Assembly (NCBI GenBank): GCA_020091685.1
Contig: CM034594.1
Location: 37,573,733-37,637,732 of the forward strand
Source of the DNA: Lutjanus erythropterus
Taxonomy: Eukaryota > Chordata > Actinopteri > Lutjaniformes > Lutjanidae
Length of the DNA stretch: 64,000 nucleotides
Direction of reading: 5' to 3'
This document shows, one piece after another, positions 46,334 to 59,640 of the stretch (its first letter is position 1; each line of letters opens with the position of its first letter). Under the pieces are notes generated by a model, which was not told where the DNA came from, did not search any database, and saw nothing but the letters and a program-made list of their open reading frames with translations. The translations under genes were made by a program, and so were the position numbers.

Positions 46334-48732
46334 TCAGTACAGTCCATAACTTAAAGTATGACAAATCCAACATACCTGACCCAAAATGGCAACCACAAAT
46401 CCACATTTCAGTGCCTGGATTCCAGTTGTTTCTGTGAATTGCTCAGAAAAATCGCACAACACCTCTTTTGTGTTTTCATGATATTCAAGCTGAAAGCTAA
46501 CGCTGCCACTCAGTTGTCTTTTTGCACCCCATGAGTGTAACCACAGTGACTCCGCCTACTGTGACATCACCTCAGCACCCTCCATATACACACACTTGTA
46601 ACCAGGTTACATCAGTATTTATGCAGCAAACAAACAGTTTCAAAATGTCAGGTTTTGTTGTGAATTTTGATTTAATTAAGGATTATAAAGGATGATTTAA
46701 AAAAAAAAGAAATGAAACCCACTGAAATTAATGAGAGTAAAATTAAAGAGCAGGGAAAGTCAAGAAATGAAGACGAGGCCGTTAAACAGACTATTGTCAT
46801 TTATCATTTGCCAGGACGAGAACGGTTTGCGACGCTGTCATTCAGTGAACGCACAAAAGCCCACAAAGATGCCAGCAAAAGAAACAAAAAGTGTCCTGGG
46901 ATTTATGTTCGAGCATCTATGTTTGAACCCACGATATCTTCGTTTCGCTGGTGAAATAGGCTACCTCACATGTTGCTGCCGTTTTATCTCCATCCAAAGC
47001 GGGAAAAACTACACCAATTTGACGAAACCTTGCCAAGTGTGTGTAGTAACCTTTTCATAAAAGCAATAATCCCCAAAGGACGGTGGTATACGGTGAATTT
47101 AGAGCAGCTAAGCACCTATTTCAGAGTAGCTGTCATTTCACGAAGTGCTGGAAAAATCATGTTGGGGCAGAATAGTAACTTGATGCTACATCAATGCCTG
47201 AGAAACCTTTCCAAGCTGAGCACTGTATGAAGACAGAGAAAGATTTGGACTGACAGCGACAGTAGGAAGTAACTAAAGTGTTTGATTACAGGGAAGGAAG
47301 AGATAAAAAGAGGAAAATACTGCGATGCATAAAATGATAGGTGTCTCAGTCTAATGATCTCCTAATGAAGCATCCTTGCTAATTACATGATTCAGTGCCT
47401 CGGAACATGCATACATGTATACATTTCTCAAGCTGACACCTGTACACACTGCTAGGGAGAGGACTGTGTGTGTGTTGAAAGACATAGGCTTTCTTAATGG
47501 ATATCAGTGAAAATGACATTTTACTTCAAGAAAGTAAAAGTAGAAATATATATAGATATGGTATTATTCTCTTTTAATTAAAGCTGAATTACTGATGACA
47601 GACCACTGTAATTAAAGAATGATGTTGTAGAGAAAGCAGATGTTATTGAGCAGAAAAGATTGGTCAACACAAGGAGGAAGTGGGTTTTTTTCCATCAGCA
47701 AAAGGAGGGGTGGTAATGGAGGAAAAGGACAAAGAGACAGACAGACAGGCAGGCACAGCAAGATATAGTGGGGTCTCTCTTCTTCAGCCAAATCCTCTTG
47801 CTTTTGAAGACCGGCCAAACATTCTGTTTACATTACTGCCTTTTCTGGCTGAAGCACACACACGTAAAATCACAGACCCATGCACAGGCGCACACATGCT
47901 TCATAAGGCGCAGTGTGCTGTGTGATTAGTCCACTGTAGTAACACCTCATTAGTGGATACAGTAGAACATAAGATTCCACTTGGCTTGTGGAACAAAACA
48001 GTGAAAAACGGTCTCATCATTCGTGGTGCAGGGAAATATACAAACTACCACATGAGAAAGCACCATTAAATGACTACAAAAGCAGCCGCGCAAGTGCAAA
48101 TTGGCAATTTGTGTTGGCTCGGAGCTGGAGTTTGTTGACTTGTGAAAGGTAAAAGAGTTGCAGACCCAAGGGCGCAGATCTCATTATAACTCAGGGGAGG
48201 GACAGAGGTGAAATTCAGCCCTGGACTTATCCGCTCAGACTGAGGGGGGGTCTTCTACGAGAGAAGTAGCTGTATGCTGTTTACAAGGTTCATTATTAGA
48301 AGTTTGGTCGGCTCAATTCATGTGGATTATTAACTTTAAAATGCCCTCTGCTCCTGGCGGTCTTTCAGATGGAAAGACTCTTAATACAAACTCTGTTCTA
48401 AAAGCAGGTGTTTTATGGCAGAGTCATATTTTTTTCACAGTAAAAGCCTTAGTTGCACCATCACTAAAACTATTTTCTAATTCACTTTAATCTACAGGCA
48501 CAATCTGCACACATCATTTACTCAGTAACATCATTAACTGTGTGATGAAGTGTTTGTCTCAGACGTACACATATTGACTGAAAGGAAAATGATGCATGTG
48601 GTTCATACCAGGCTAATTGGGAGAAACAGGAAGATTCCTGATGGGCTGGGCTGGTGACAGGGTCAGTAAACACAATAATTTTTTAAACAGATCATTTAAG
48701 CTGTCACATTACGGCGCGGTGAGCCCAGGATC
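46334..48732. other. Non-coding sequence with a dubious frame
   Basis: Overlapping frames at 46712-47230 have balanced amino-acid composition but no recognised domain. Poly-A and simple purine patches occur near 46699 and 47730. No repeat was assigned. Confidence 0.4.
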
Positions 48733-49235
48733 CATACTTGCCAACCTTGAGACCTCAAAAACAGGGAAGATTTCAAAACTAAAGTGCAGTGTCTGGTAAG
48801 TACATATTTTGTTGGCAAACAAGTACTTGTACAAGTACTTTTAAAAAATGTGCATCTTTCCTTTGAGTCTGTGAGAAACTGGAATTCTTCTTTCAAGGAC
48901 ATCTGAAATTTGCTTTAGTATTTCTTTCTCTAGTGTTCTCCACTTTTATCTCTGTCTCATGAGCATGGATGTATAAAGGAGAGCTGGATTCAGCCATGCA
49001 ACAGTCGCAAGAAGCTCTCTTCCGCATCACAAAATGACATTGGGTATAGCTGTATTGTTGTTCTAGTGGAAAGAATAGACTTTTAGAGTCATAGTGCTTA
49101 CACCTGCTGTACAGTGCCAGAAATTTGTAATAAATCAGGGGAAATACAGGAGAATTGTGATTCCGGGAGGAAACCAGGAGAGGGCAGAGGAAAAGCAGGA
49201 GTGTCCTGGGAAAATCAGGACGGTTGCCAAGTATG
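48733..49235. mobile_element. hAT-like non-autonomous element (503 bp)
   Basis: CATACTTGCCAACC (48733-48746) and GGTTGCCAAGTATG (49222-49235) are inverted with one mismatch in 14. Flanking 8-mers CCAGGATC and TCAGGAAC agree at 6 of 8 positions, compatible with an old hAT duplication. Interior words CCGGGAGGAAACCAGGAG and CTGGGAAAATCAGGACGG match a dispersed fish element. Confidence 0.75.
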
Positions 49236-51082
49236 TCAGGAACTTGTTTACCTGAATGGTAAATGAAATCCATAAAGAACTGCAATTCTCACGGTACTAG
49301 CAGTGATGCTGGTTATGCTGCTCATCATAATGCCAGAAGACTAAGATGATTGCACCTGTTACATGCTATCTTTTATATATCTTTTATCTTTTCTTCATAG
49401 TTGTTCATCTTTAAAAGGCCATGCATAATTCATTTAATTTTTAACATGCCAAGTTGCAGCAAAATGCACGTTCAAGAACCATAAATCAAGGGAGACAGAA
49501 TTTGGTAGGGATGGTAGGGACATATTCATGGTCCCTAGCATTCATTTTAAATAACTGCTGTTGTCTGTCAGTGTGTCGTCAATTTTAGTTAGTGAGATTC
49601 TGTATTGTGACAAAGCTCCTGTGCTAATGACAGAGGCAAAAAAATGCATTTTTCAGCTTTGAAACATTGCATCTCTCCACCTCAAATGCTTTACAGTGGC
49701 TCACCATGTATCTCTTCACTGCCAAAATATTTAATACATGAGTTAAACAACTAGCAACAAATCTAGCGAGGTATTCAGATCATCAGGGGGAAAGAAATCT
49801 ATTACACTGTCATTTATTCCCATGCATTCTGTAATCTTAGTCACCACTCCTATGGCAGCAGCACAGTGTATCTCAGTGCACCACAGGGCAGGGAAGTAGG
49901 TTTTTACTTTATATATGGGGACACCCTGTCACTCTGAAACTTTTGGACCACAGGCAACAAAAGAACAGGCAGAGAACACGGTAGCAACAAGGTAGGGTGG
50001 TAGTAAATAGTTGCAGAGTTTATAGTGACTAGAAGTAACAGATTTGTTTTGTTCAAGTTTGCCACAAGCAAACCAAGCCTTTTGCTAACTCGCCCCATGC
50101 TCCTAGCTCCAGCTGGGGCAATTTTATTGTCCTCAACAACTGTGGCATGAAATATCCACCTGACAAAAAATTAAAGCGACCTTGTACAAGATAGTCAGCT
50201 ATAACTAAACCACACATGTACATCCAAACTTCTAGTTTTAGTGCCGTTGACTACAAACAATATAATCCCCGGTGTTGCAACTGTATTATTTTTTTCCACT
50301 GTTCATTTTTGTGTATCAAAAAACAAGCATCAACAAAGGCTGCATTTCAATATACTGTAAAGATTTCATCAACCATGCAAAAGCAGACGAATAAAAAACA
50401 CGCACTTGACAACACTCAAAATTGCCTCTGAACTGAACTGGCTGAAATGGGCCGACTTTATTTGTTCATGACCTCTCAAATCACCATAGCAAAACACTTT
50501 TAAATTTTAATGGGATGTTCTCCACTGCGCGGTGTAAACTTGATTTCCACCGCTTTAGTCTTCAAAGAAGTGGAGGCTCTCCCCCTCTAAGGGAGATTGA
50601 TTATTCCACTACACAGATGAGGCCTTGTATGACAGAAATCCAAGGATAACTGAGGCTTAACTGAAGCCGGAGTGTGGCCCCACTCCTTATTATGTAATTA
50701 ATATTTTCATTACCTTGGATATCCTGTTTATGTTACGTATGGTTGGGTGTGGGTAGGGAGTTAATGTATGTAACAGGGTCAGCCCTAAACTCTGGGGAGC
50801 TCCATGCTGGATTTTATTAAGCGGTTCTCTAAGGATGTGTTTACATTATCAGCAGGGTCTTATAGTGATGCAGTATGTGTGCACAAGAGATTCAAGTGTT
50901 TGATTGTAGGCAACACTGAATGTGAACATCGAATGTTAATCTACAGTAACCGTGACCTAACATAAGTGTCATAATGGACATCTGGAGAGGTTTTGCCCTC
51001 TGGATGTAGTCATGCTCATTCAGACATGTGGACACTTCTGGAAGGAACGGACACGTGCGCAGCTATTGCTCAGAAACCATTT
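49236..51082. other. Non-coding sequence, no gene seen
   Basis: Unassigned; possibly includes the 3' flank of the Harbinger element below, whose TIR was not found. Confidence 0.45.
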
Positions 51083-52095
51083 CTATGACAGCTCCCTCTC
51101 AACCGCATCATCTTCATCTGAATTGTCATCTTGGCTCAAGCCTTCCTCCTCCTCCTCCTACTCCTCCTCCTCCACCTCCTCCCTCTCCTCTAGGATATCA
51201 CCTTCTGCTGCACAGACGTTGTGGAGGATGAGCCGTGCTCCCATCACCTCGGGGGCAAACAGAAGCTGGATCTCCACCGCCCTCAGAGACATGATTGCCA
51301 GCAGACATGCCAAAGATACATTAAACGTCGCTCCTCACTATTGGGCATTTTCTTTGCTGTAACATGCTCCAGCTTGGCCTCTACATTGAAATTCAGGTAA
51401 AGAATACATTTAGTGTTTGAAATGCAAAGTGACCAGTGCACAATTTACCTTTTCTCTTCAGGGTGAGTGTGTACGTGTTTGTGAAAAAGAGTTCTTACCT
51501 CCCACAGGATGACAGTAGGGTCATGATTGAAACAGGATGCTGCAGGCGTGGGTTTCTTGAAGAAAGAAGCCATCTGGTGGATACAGGCCCCGTTTTTTTT
51601 CAAAGGGGGCCTGCAGAGGACAACCGTGTCGTGGACGGATGCTGCATTGGCAATGTAAACACCCCAAAAAAAGCACCTCTGGCATCACAGACACCCTGCT
51701 GTAGCACCAAGGGTTCACATTGCATTTCTTCTGTTGTTCTGCCTGAGGGAGAATCCTTATGTGGCGCCGGACTGTGGACCAGAATGCCCCACGGCGAGCA
51801 AGGCGAGCAAAGCTTGTCCCCTATCCCCTCTGGCCGGAGAAAGTGAATTTCTCCTTGGAGGGTAGTCATCGTTTCCTTCACAGTCCTGCCAACTGTGGCT
51901 CTTGGCATGGCTAAGATGTCAGCTGTTGCCTTACACAGAGCTTCACATACAAGCCAGTAAACAGTAACCGACACCGCGGTTTGGTGGCTCCATCCACAAA
52001 GCGTTTGACAGGGCAACATCTGGACCACGATTTTGATGCAGTTCCTGGAGAGCCTGAAGGCTGGCTTTCAGGAAGAACTGATAGAGGGCGGCCAT
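51083..52095 (-). pseudogene. Harbinger (PIF) nuclease/transposase pseudogene, HARBI1-like
   Basis: A Harbinger nuclease cuts its element's ends together with a Myb-like partner. On the minus strand the start (52093-52095) gives MAALYQFFLKASLQALQEL, then VSVTVYWLVCEALCKATAD, ILAMPRATVGRTVKET, GVCDARGAFFGVF, AASVHDTVVLCRPPL with the conserved VHD Asp, and PEVMGARLILHNVCAAEGD, closing with a Glu-rich tail and the end QDDNSDEDDAVERELS. Total length (~338 codons) suits the family. At least three frameshifts and one in-tail stop are present. The segment where family members have an AIDGCH-type first catalytic Asp reads STVRRHIRI, so that residue seems lost. The Myb partner gene and TIRs were not found. 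Confidence 0.85.
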
Positions 52096-54065
52096 GTTGT
52101 ATATCTGAGCATATGAGGATACATCTGAAAAGTACTTCAGTGAGAACAGATAAGCAGTAAAGGAAAGACTGAGTGACTGACTTTTTTGGATTAGTAAATC
52201 ATGATTACACTATCAATTCATCCTGGCCTCGCAGTGTTCTCTGGAACTCAACAACTTATTTTACTTTCTCCAGAGAAAATCCAGTCATTGTATTATTTAG
52301 ATCCCCAAATTCCCCAGTTCCACACTGATCTATGAGGCAATGTCATAATGACCTCCTCTTTCTACTTTCTTTTGGTAGTAAACACTACTGTTACTACTGA
52401 GGTAGTAGATTACAATGTTGATTAGTGTTGTAGTGTTTGGGGCAAATTTATATCCTCCTACCAACCACCCTACTCCAGAGTCCTGCTGTGGGCAACCTGC
52501 CAAAATTGTGTGTAATTGTGTGTAAAATCCATATATAATAAATTCACAGACACGGGTTAAAATAAACTAGTTGCCTGTGGGCTGCAGCTTAGAACAATAA
52601 TATAACGTATAATATGATCATCTGTTTATTTTCACCCTGGAGAGATCAGAAATGGAAATTGTGCATTGTCAACATTTCAATGCGTTAACAATATCAAGCC
52701 AAATAAGCCACCATTTTTTTGTTTGTTTGTTTGTGAGAGCCTATGACACAGTCTTTGACTCCACTTTTGGGTAAATGATGGGATGTCACTGTCTGATCCA
52801 ACAGGCTGACTTAATTGGGTATCATAAAGGCAAAAGTAGCCAGTGGAGAACAACAAATTTTGGACAATTCGCTGTTGAAGTCCAAGTCAGACTTTTGGGA
52901 GAAATTTGGTGTGATCAGATACTGTGAGAATAATGTTGTCAGTGTCTTTGCTGTTTGTAAAAAGTGCCCAAAAGTGTTAGCTTTTGATAGTCACAAGCTG
53001 TGGCAGTGACAAGTGACAAGTGAGTGACAGTGTGTGTGTGTGTGTGTGTGTGTTTAATTATGTGTTGCATCGCAGGAATTATATTAAGGGTTCTGGGCAG
53101 GACCAGATTTGGGTTTGCAAAGCTAGACCTGTGCAGGACTTTGCCCTATTCCGTCACTCTCCATTGATTCTGTTGCATCTGCTGAAGCTTTGCTAATGTT
53201 GACCCCACACGACGGGGGTTTTGTGACATTTTATTTCAGATTCATCCCTCCTGAGAATCAGAGGAGAAAATGGGCCTGACTGCCGCTGGCAGTTCGACTT
53301 GGATTATCCAATAATTTGAGGAGTTTACAAATCCAGTTTAACCCCTGCGACCTGCTTCTAGAACCATTTGGGTCGCCCCGATAATTTATATGTTTGATAT
53401 TTACGACTTCAAATCTGGTTGATTATGTTACAGAAGTGAAATACAGGTGTTTCCAAGCAGCTTTCTACTAGCATACTACTGTTGACAGACATTAACAGAC
53501 AGTTATAATCTCACCTCCAACCCATGTTGACAGCGTCTCTCCAAGCATTTTGTCATCCAGACTTGTTTCACTTCTGCTTTAGTTTTTGTCTTGCTCACAC
53601 GTAAGTTGTTCCAATATGTCTGTTCATTGTTTAGATCTGCCTCCCCATTACATCACGCAAGATCACATTCTGCTTGAAATCACAAAAGATCACATGCTCT
53701 CTCCTCTTGCGTAATCTTGATAATATCCTGTAGTTTGTGGCGTACCATTATTTTCAAATCTTGTAGTGTGTGCGAGTTTCAGATTAATGAGAAGAGAATC
53801 TGTGAAGTTTATCTTGACGTGTGTGATTCAACCAGATTTTTCTGTAGTATGAGCCCAGCTTTAGACAACATTTAGCTAACAGTTCAGACCAGACTGGCTC
53901 TGGACCGTCAGTGAAGGTGGAGTCACTGTCTGGTAGAAAACTGAAACTTGGGGTATGTGAGTAAAACTTGAGCCGTGTGTAACCATGACTCTATGAATTC
54001 TGGAAATCAGCCATATTATCTAGGCTGCTGGACTATTATCTAGCATTACAAGAGACAGCTTTGTT
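52096..54065. other. Non-coding sequence, no gene seen
   Basis: A (TG)n repeat lies at about 53030-53054 and a (GTTT)n at about 52718-52734. Confidence 0.5.
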
Positions 54066-54271
54066 GTTGAGTGGTTTCGAACATAACTCAACTAAACTAT
54101 GACAAACCCCAAATTTTCTTTTAAACTGAGAAACATCATATGTGTGATTCATGGCACAGTTCAAACAGGATTAAAAAAAATATTTGTGTCTCACCATTGA
54201 ATGCCATTTAGTTTCCAAAGTCAGGTCCCATGGGGCACACCAGAAAGGGCATTGCTTCACCTCTCTATAAT
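54066..54271 (+). repeat. Partial copy of the 59-888 TIR element
   Basis: AACTAAACTATGACAAAC, CATATGTGTGATTC and AAGGGCATTGCTTCACCTCT parallel 550-570, 843-856 and 862-884 in the same order. Only the right part is present and it is strongly diverged. Confidence 0.5.
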
Positions 54272-55384
54272 TGAAATGTTGCTTTTGTGCTTAAGTCTGT
54301 CCTAGTGGCTAGTATGTTTCAAAGCAGAGATCAGTTACACTTGAAATTTGAAGTGTACTTTATGTTTAAGCTTTGGTGTATCAGGCCATACAGACTATGA
54401 GTGCCAACCTCTTTTGATGTCTGAGTGCAATTATTTATGCCTCACCACCAAAGCAAGAGGACAGTAAGTATATGCAATATGTCTTGCCTACACTGAGGGC
54501 TCATTTGTAACTACCCCTCCCTGTCTTTGTAGTCTCGCTTGGTCATTCTTGGTTGAGCCCTCACCAGAGAAATGACAGCATGGGTCATCGGTACAAAAGA
54601 TTAAACTGACCTTTGTGCCACCGAGTTCACTATATACAAAGCCAGAACAAGCTATTGAAATGCAGCCGACGTAAAGGCTGCGGGTGCTAATGCTGCTTAA
54701 TGGGCTTTCTGCTTGTTTTGTTTAGAATGGACGGGCGAAAGACTGGTGGACAAACTGTTCTCTGCAGCTCCACTGATAGCATGCCACTTCTCTATGCCAG
54801 CCATTCTCTCTCCATTTCCCTTTCAGTCTCATTGTTTCTTATTTCCTTAGTTTGTTCCTGCTGCTCGATTTCCTTCTCCATCTGCTCTCCGTATTTCTCT
54901 CGATGCCAGCATGCCAAGGCCCTGAAAGTAGCATGTTAAACTACCTGATTCAAATCAAGGCACAACAGAAATTTCTCTTCCTGTCTAGTCCTTAATGCCA
55001 AATACAGTTTTCTTTGTTTTTGTCCTTGCAACACCACCACCACCACAACTACCACCCCCTCTGCCTGTGTGTACCTCTACTGCCGGTGCCAAGGCCTGCA
55101 GTGGGCCCGGCTCCATTTACAGAACAGCAAGGTCCCTCTGTGGCGGCTGATAGACAATCCCTGTCATAAAAAAAACATGAAAGAAAATTACACTGACACG
55201 GCCACTGAAACTAATCACACACACGGCATACACACATGATTAATGTGGTAACAACATTATTATCCAAATGTGGAAAAACAATAAATTCTCACTTATACAC
55301 CGTTCTGTTTAGGTGTTGTAGTAAGCCAGCATGAACAGTACCAGGATCTTCAACCTGAAACAACAATATGAAATTCAGTCATCA
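54272..55384. other. Non-coding sequence, no gene seen
   Basis: A short (ACC)n run lies near 55032-55045. The rest is unassigned. Confidence 0.5.
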
Positions 55385-56050
55385 TTAAAGGGACAGTTCA
55401 CAAAAAATATATTCAAAACTACATATTTTCCCCCATCCTGTAGTGCTATTTATCCATCTTGATTCTTTTTGTTGTTGTTTTGAGTTGCAGAGTTTTAGAG
55501 ATATCAGACATTCTCATCTGCCTTCTCTCCAATATAATGGGACTACATAGCACTCGGCTTGTGGTGCTCAAAGCCCCCCCCAAAAAAATAAATAAATAAT
55601 AATAATTGCATTTGAAAAATTCAGTACAGTGTCTCTTTTCCAAAAATCATGACCTGCTTACTCAAAGTAATCCACAGACCTTATTGTTGTCATGTAGGAA
55701 CTACTTTTTTTCTAGTAGAAAAGGAAGTAGTTTTGACAGATTCTACTGCAGAAAAAAGTAGTTCCTACATGAAACTACTCATAACAAGATCTGTGGATGA
55801 CTGAAGTAACCAGATCATTATTTTTATAAAGAGACATTGCTTTCAAGTTTTTTAAATGTATTTTTTTTTGCTTTGAGCACCACAATCCAAGTGCCATTTG
55901 GCCATGTTATATTGGAGAGAAGGCAGACATCTCCATGTCCGATGTCTCCCAAACTCTGCAACTCACAAGAAAAACATCTAGATCGATAAATAGCACTTCA
56001 GGCCAGGGGGAAAAATATGTACTTTAGATTTTGGGGTGAACTGTCCCCCT
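55385..56050. mobile_element. TTAA-type palindromic MITE, copy 2 (~660 bp)
   Basis: It runs from TTAA-AGGGACAGTTCAC to GGGGTGAACTGTCCCCCT, with the right TTAA mutated. The two halves are inverted: TATTGGAGAGAAGGCAGA at 55910s answers TCTGCCTTCTCTCCAATATA at 55517, and ATGTAGGAACTACTTTTTT answers AAAAGTAGTTCCTACATGAA. A complete RNA would fold into a long hairpin. It is the longer relative of 16643-17089. Confidence 0.85.
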
Positions 56051-58319
56051 GAAAGTTTGGGTTGCAGTAAAGCACTAACATCTCAGATGCTCCCTGGCAG
56101 CAGAAAGCAGAATCTGAACTCATGCTCACAAAACCCAGATCAAACTGTCAAACCAGGCAGTGCTGATCAAATATGGATCAAGATTCTGCCACTGCATTGT
56201 TTATTTCTCACTTTTTCTGAAAGATATTTTAGCGCACTTTTCAGCTGTAATACAAGAAAGATTGTGCCCAGGCAGGGTTCATTTTGTGCCTGCTTTCCAT
56301 TTGAGGCTCCCGAAACTCAGCTCAAACTCTGAAATGAGGCAGTGCTGATCCAATACTGGTCAATATTCTGGTACTGTATTTCCTATTTATTGCCTATTTA
56401 TGTGTTTATATATCTTAGTACTGTGCCTTGTTAGATTTCATGTAAAAGGGCTAAATATATCAACATCACTATTTCTACTTTTACTGCAAAGCTTTGTTCT
56501 AGTTCCATACTTCATAGTAACTGTATACTCTACATACTAGATATACTCTCATACACTAGATATACATACTGCAGACCCTCATATTATACTTTTTTGCAGT
56601 TAGAATCCAAAAAATGTACATACTTTACCATTTAATTATGGTTTCACAAGGTAATAAAACTCTGCTTTTACAATGCCTCCAATTAAAGGTGCAGTAAATT
56701 ATTCTGGAGAAACACAGTTGATTGTTGCACCAGCTGTATGTGTTGAGGCACCAGCCCACCAAAAGCCATCATGCACTTTTTTGTCCACTGGAAGGGCTAG
56801 AAGGCACTGACATGGCACTCTAGAGGGCTTTTTATCATGTGTTATCAACCTCAGGGACAACTGGGGGCACTTTTGCTACATTTTTTTAAATATGGGGCCA
56901 CCAGTGGAGCCACCAATCCAAAGTGTCAACTATCTTACCAATCTGTGATTGGCCCAAGTCTCCAGCCACAGACTAGATTGTCTAAAGCTTGAAAACAGCT
57001 AAGAGGAGAAACAGATGTCTACTTTTCTGTTCGACCATCTGAATTATTATGCTGCAAGATTATTATAAGATTTTCCACAAAAGAAACAAACAGTGAAGAC
57101 AACAACTGTATCATCACCATTTAAGTTTATATGGTGAACATGTTGGCAAACAGTTGCCTATTCACACATCCAGCATCCACATCCACATCCAGTTTACTTT
57201 TTCGTTCTGTTTTGGTCTCCACCAGCTCCAGAGGGCAATATCTAGCTCTTGAACTTCACCAGCTGGTGGCTAACTTTGTCAGCATGTGGGCTTATTGTGA
57301 TGAGTGGGTGGCGTAGAGGGTTTTTAGAGGTTTGTTGTTGAAAACAGCTGCTTGCTTGCACCTGTAAGGCTTACAAGTGGAACAGAGCCCTTGTTAATGT
57401 GCTTTCCCTGCTATGACAAGTCAAAATGTCTGCTTTGAGAGAGCTCTGTTCTGTAACAATACATCTTTTTTTGCCTTCAAAAATGGATACACTGTTCAGA
57501 GAAAAAACATCTCTTTAAAAAGAGATATGAAAGGCTTCACTGGAGATATGAGGTTTCATGAGGGCTCAAACAAAATGAGAGACAAAGTGTCTTTGGCAGC
57601 TACCCAGTCATCCAACAGGACAATAAACTATGCTGTATTAACTTCCAACAGCAGAGGACTTTTATTTTTGTGAGCGTGTGAGAGTGTATGCATCTTATCT
57701 GTGTATTTACCGGTATCCTTTTGTCATTGTCTGTCTGTGTGTGTGTGTGCACGTCCTCTCGTTGAGACGTTGAAGACTTTGTATAATCTCCTGAATAGCG
57801 GTTCTTTGAAAGTTGCATAACAGCCTAAGGATCTGTTTTGCTCTGAATGCAAAAGAAATGTACATTCACACGCAGACGGACACACAAAGGCATCGACAGA
57901 CAAACTGAACACACAGTGACGAGATGCACATTCAAATGCGCACACAGCAGAGTTTTGTGTAAGCTACATATGGGGCTCTTTTTGCCTACAGCTTGTGGCG
58001 ATGACACAATCATGGCAGAGAAGTTATTCATATGAACGTCCTCCCTCAGCGTCATTGCTGAATTAGCTCAACCTACATGTGTGTAAATATAGTTTTATTG
58101 CACTCACCGATCCCCCCCTCAACAACATTATGCCAACGACAGTTACAACATCGATGTTGACGTGATATGTTGGCGCATTAGTGTTTAGATGGCTGTCTGA
58201 CTGCTTCCCATCTCTTATGCAAATACCTAGTGGCTCACTTAGCATTGGTGAGAGCATCCTTTAGAAAGTGTAGTTTCTCTTGAGAAGCTCCTGCTCTTCA
58301 GAGGACTTTCATCTCAGTA
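56051..58319. other. Non-coding sequence
   Basis: A stretch near 56770-56870 (TTTATCATGTGTTATCAACC beside GAGGGC) echoes 60590-60665, so a further dispersed repeat may be present. Short CA/GT runs lie at 57730-57750. No gene is seen. Confidence 0.4.
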
Positions 58320-59640
58320 TACTCTTAGAAAAAGTGTTCTTCCTGAAGGGCTGAGGTTTTCTACCAACAACCACTCGCTTCAGAACAGCCTTTTTTTTTT
58401 ATAAAGGGGTCCGTCAAAGGTTCTTTGTAAGACTAAGGGTTGCATTAAAAATGTTTTTTGGAAGGAAGACTTCTTCAAGTACACTGAGTATGGGTAAAAA
58501 AATGTTCTTAATGACTTGCCTGATTAATTAACAAAAATAAAATCCTTGGAATATAAAAAGGTTCTCTATAGAACCCACTGACTGTGTTTTAAGAGATAAC
58601 CCTTTGATTAGAGTATGAGCGCGTGTGCTCTACATAATACCCTTGGAATATAATAGGTTCTCAAGAAAACCCCCTTGGCGGGCTCTGGATAAAACCCTTG
58701 GAAAGTAAAAGGGTTCTCAGTAGAACACCCTAAATATGTTATAGATATCACCCTTGCTATATAATAGGTTCTCAATAGAGCCTCCCTGGTGGATTCTTTA
58801 TGAAACCTTTGGAATATAAAAAGGTTCCTGGTGAACACCCTGACTATGTTATAGATATCTCCTTTGGAGATAGGTTCTCACTAGAACCAACCCTTGGAAT
58901 ATAAAAAGGTTCTCATTACAACCCCCTGAGTGTGTTCTCAATAAAACCATTGGAATATAAAAACATTCTCACAGAATGTGTTCTAGAGATAACCCTCTCA
59001 ATAGAGAAGGGTTGTTGGTAAACATCCTGAGTGTGTTCTACATAATACACTTGAAATATAATAGGTTCTCAATAGAATCTCCCTGGTGGGTTCTAGATAA
59101 AATCCTTGGAATATACAAAGGTTCTTGGTAGAACTCCCTGAGTGTGTCCTTGATAAAACCTTTGGAATATAAAAAGGTTCTCAGTAGAACACCCTGAGTG
59201 TGTTCAAAATAAAACTCTTAGAATATAAAAAAATCTCAGTAGAACTGTCAGTTCTAGATAAAAACCACTGAAATTTAAAAAGGTTCTTGGTAGAACCCCC
59301 GAGTGTTTAAGATAAACCCCTTGGAATATAAAAGGGTTCTTGGTAGCTCCCCCCGTTAGTTCTAGTTAAAACCATTATAATGTAAAAAGGGTCTTGGTAG
59401 GACCCACTGGGTGGGTTCTTATTAGCACCTTTAGAAGGTGGAAATGTTCGGGGTAGGAACCCCAGAGAGTGTGTTGGGTAGAACCATTACATCATAGAGA
59501 GGGGTCTTTGGAGAATCTCTCACAGGGGGTTCTGGGTGGAACCTTTCACAGATGATTTCAGGTATAACCCTTTATGTCGGGTTCTTTGCAGATCTATAAA
59601 GAAGGGTCCCAAGTGGAACCTCCAGTACCAGGAACCAAAA
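58320..59640 (+). repeat. GGTTCT/AGAACC minisatellite with higher-order dimers
   Basis: About 18 units of roughly 55-58 bp carry the consensus words CCTTGGAATATAAAAAGGTTCT, shown here in parts as TTGGAATATAAAA, GGTTCTCAGTAGAACCCCC, TGAGTGTGTTCTAGATAAAA. GGTTCT and AGAACC are inverted within each unit, so every unit can form a small hairpin. Between 58643 and 58866 the period doubles: ATAATAGGTTCTCAA and GTTATAGATATC recur 114 bp apart, and the ATAATAGGTTCTCAATAGA form returns at 59058. Edges are degenerate. Confidence 0.85.

Noticed and set aside
46712..47230. Overlapping frames with balanced composition
   Set aside because: No recognised domain, no splice support and repeated frame switching; left as unassigned.
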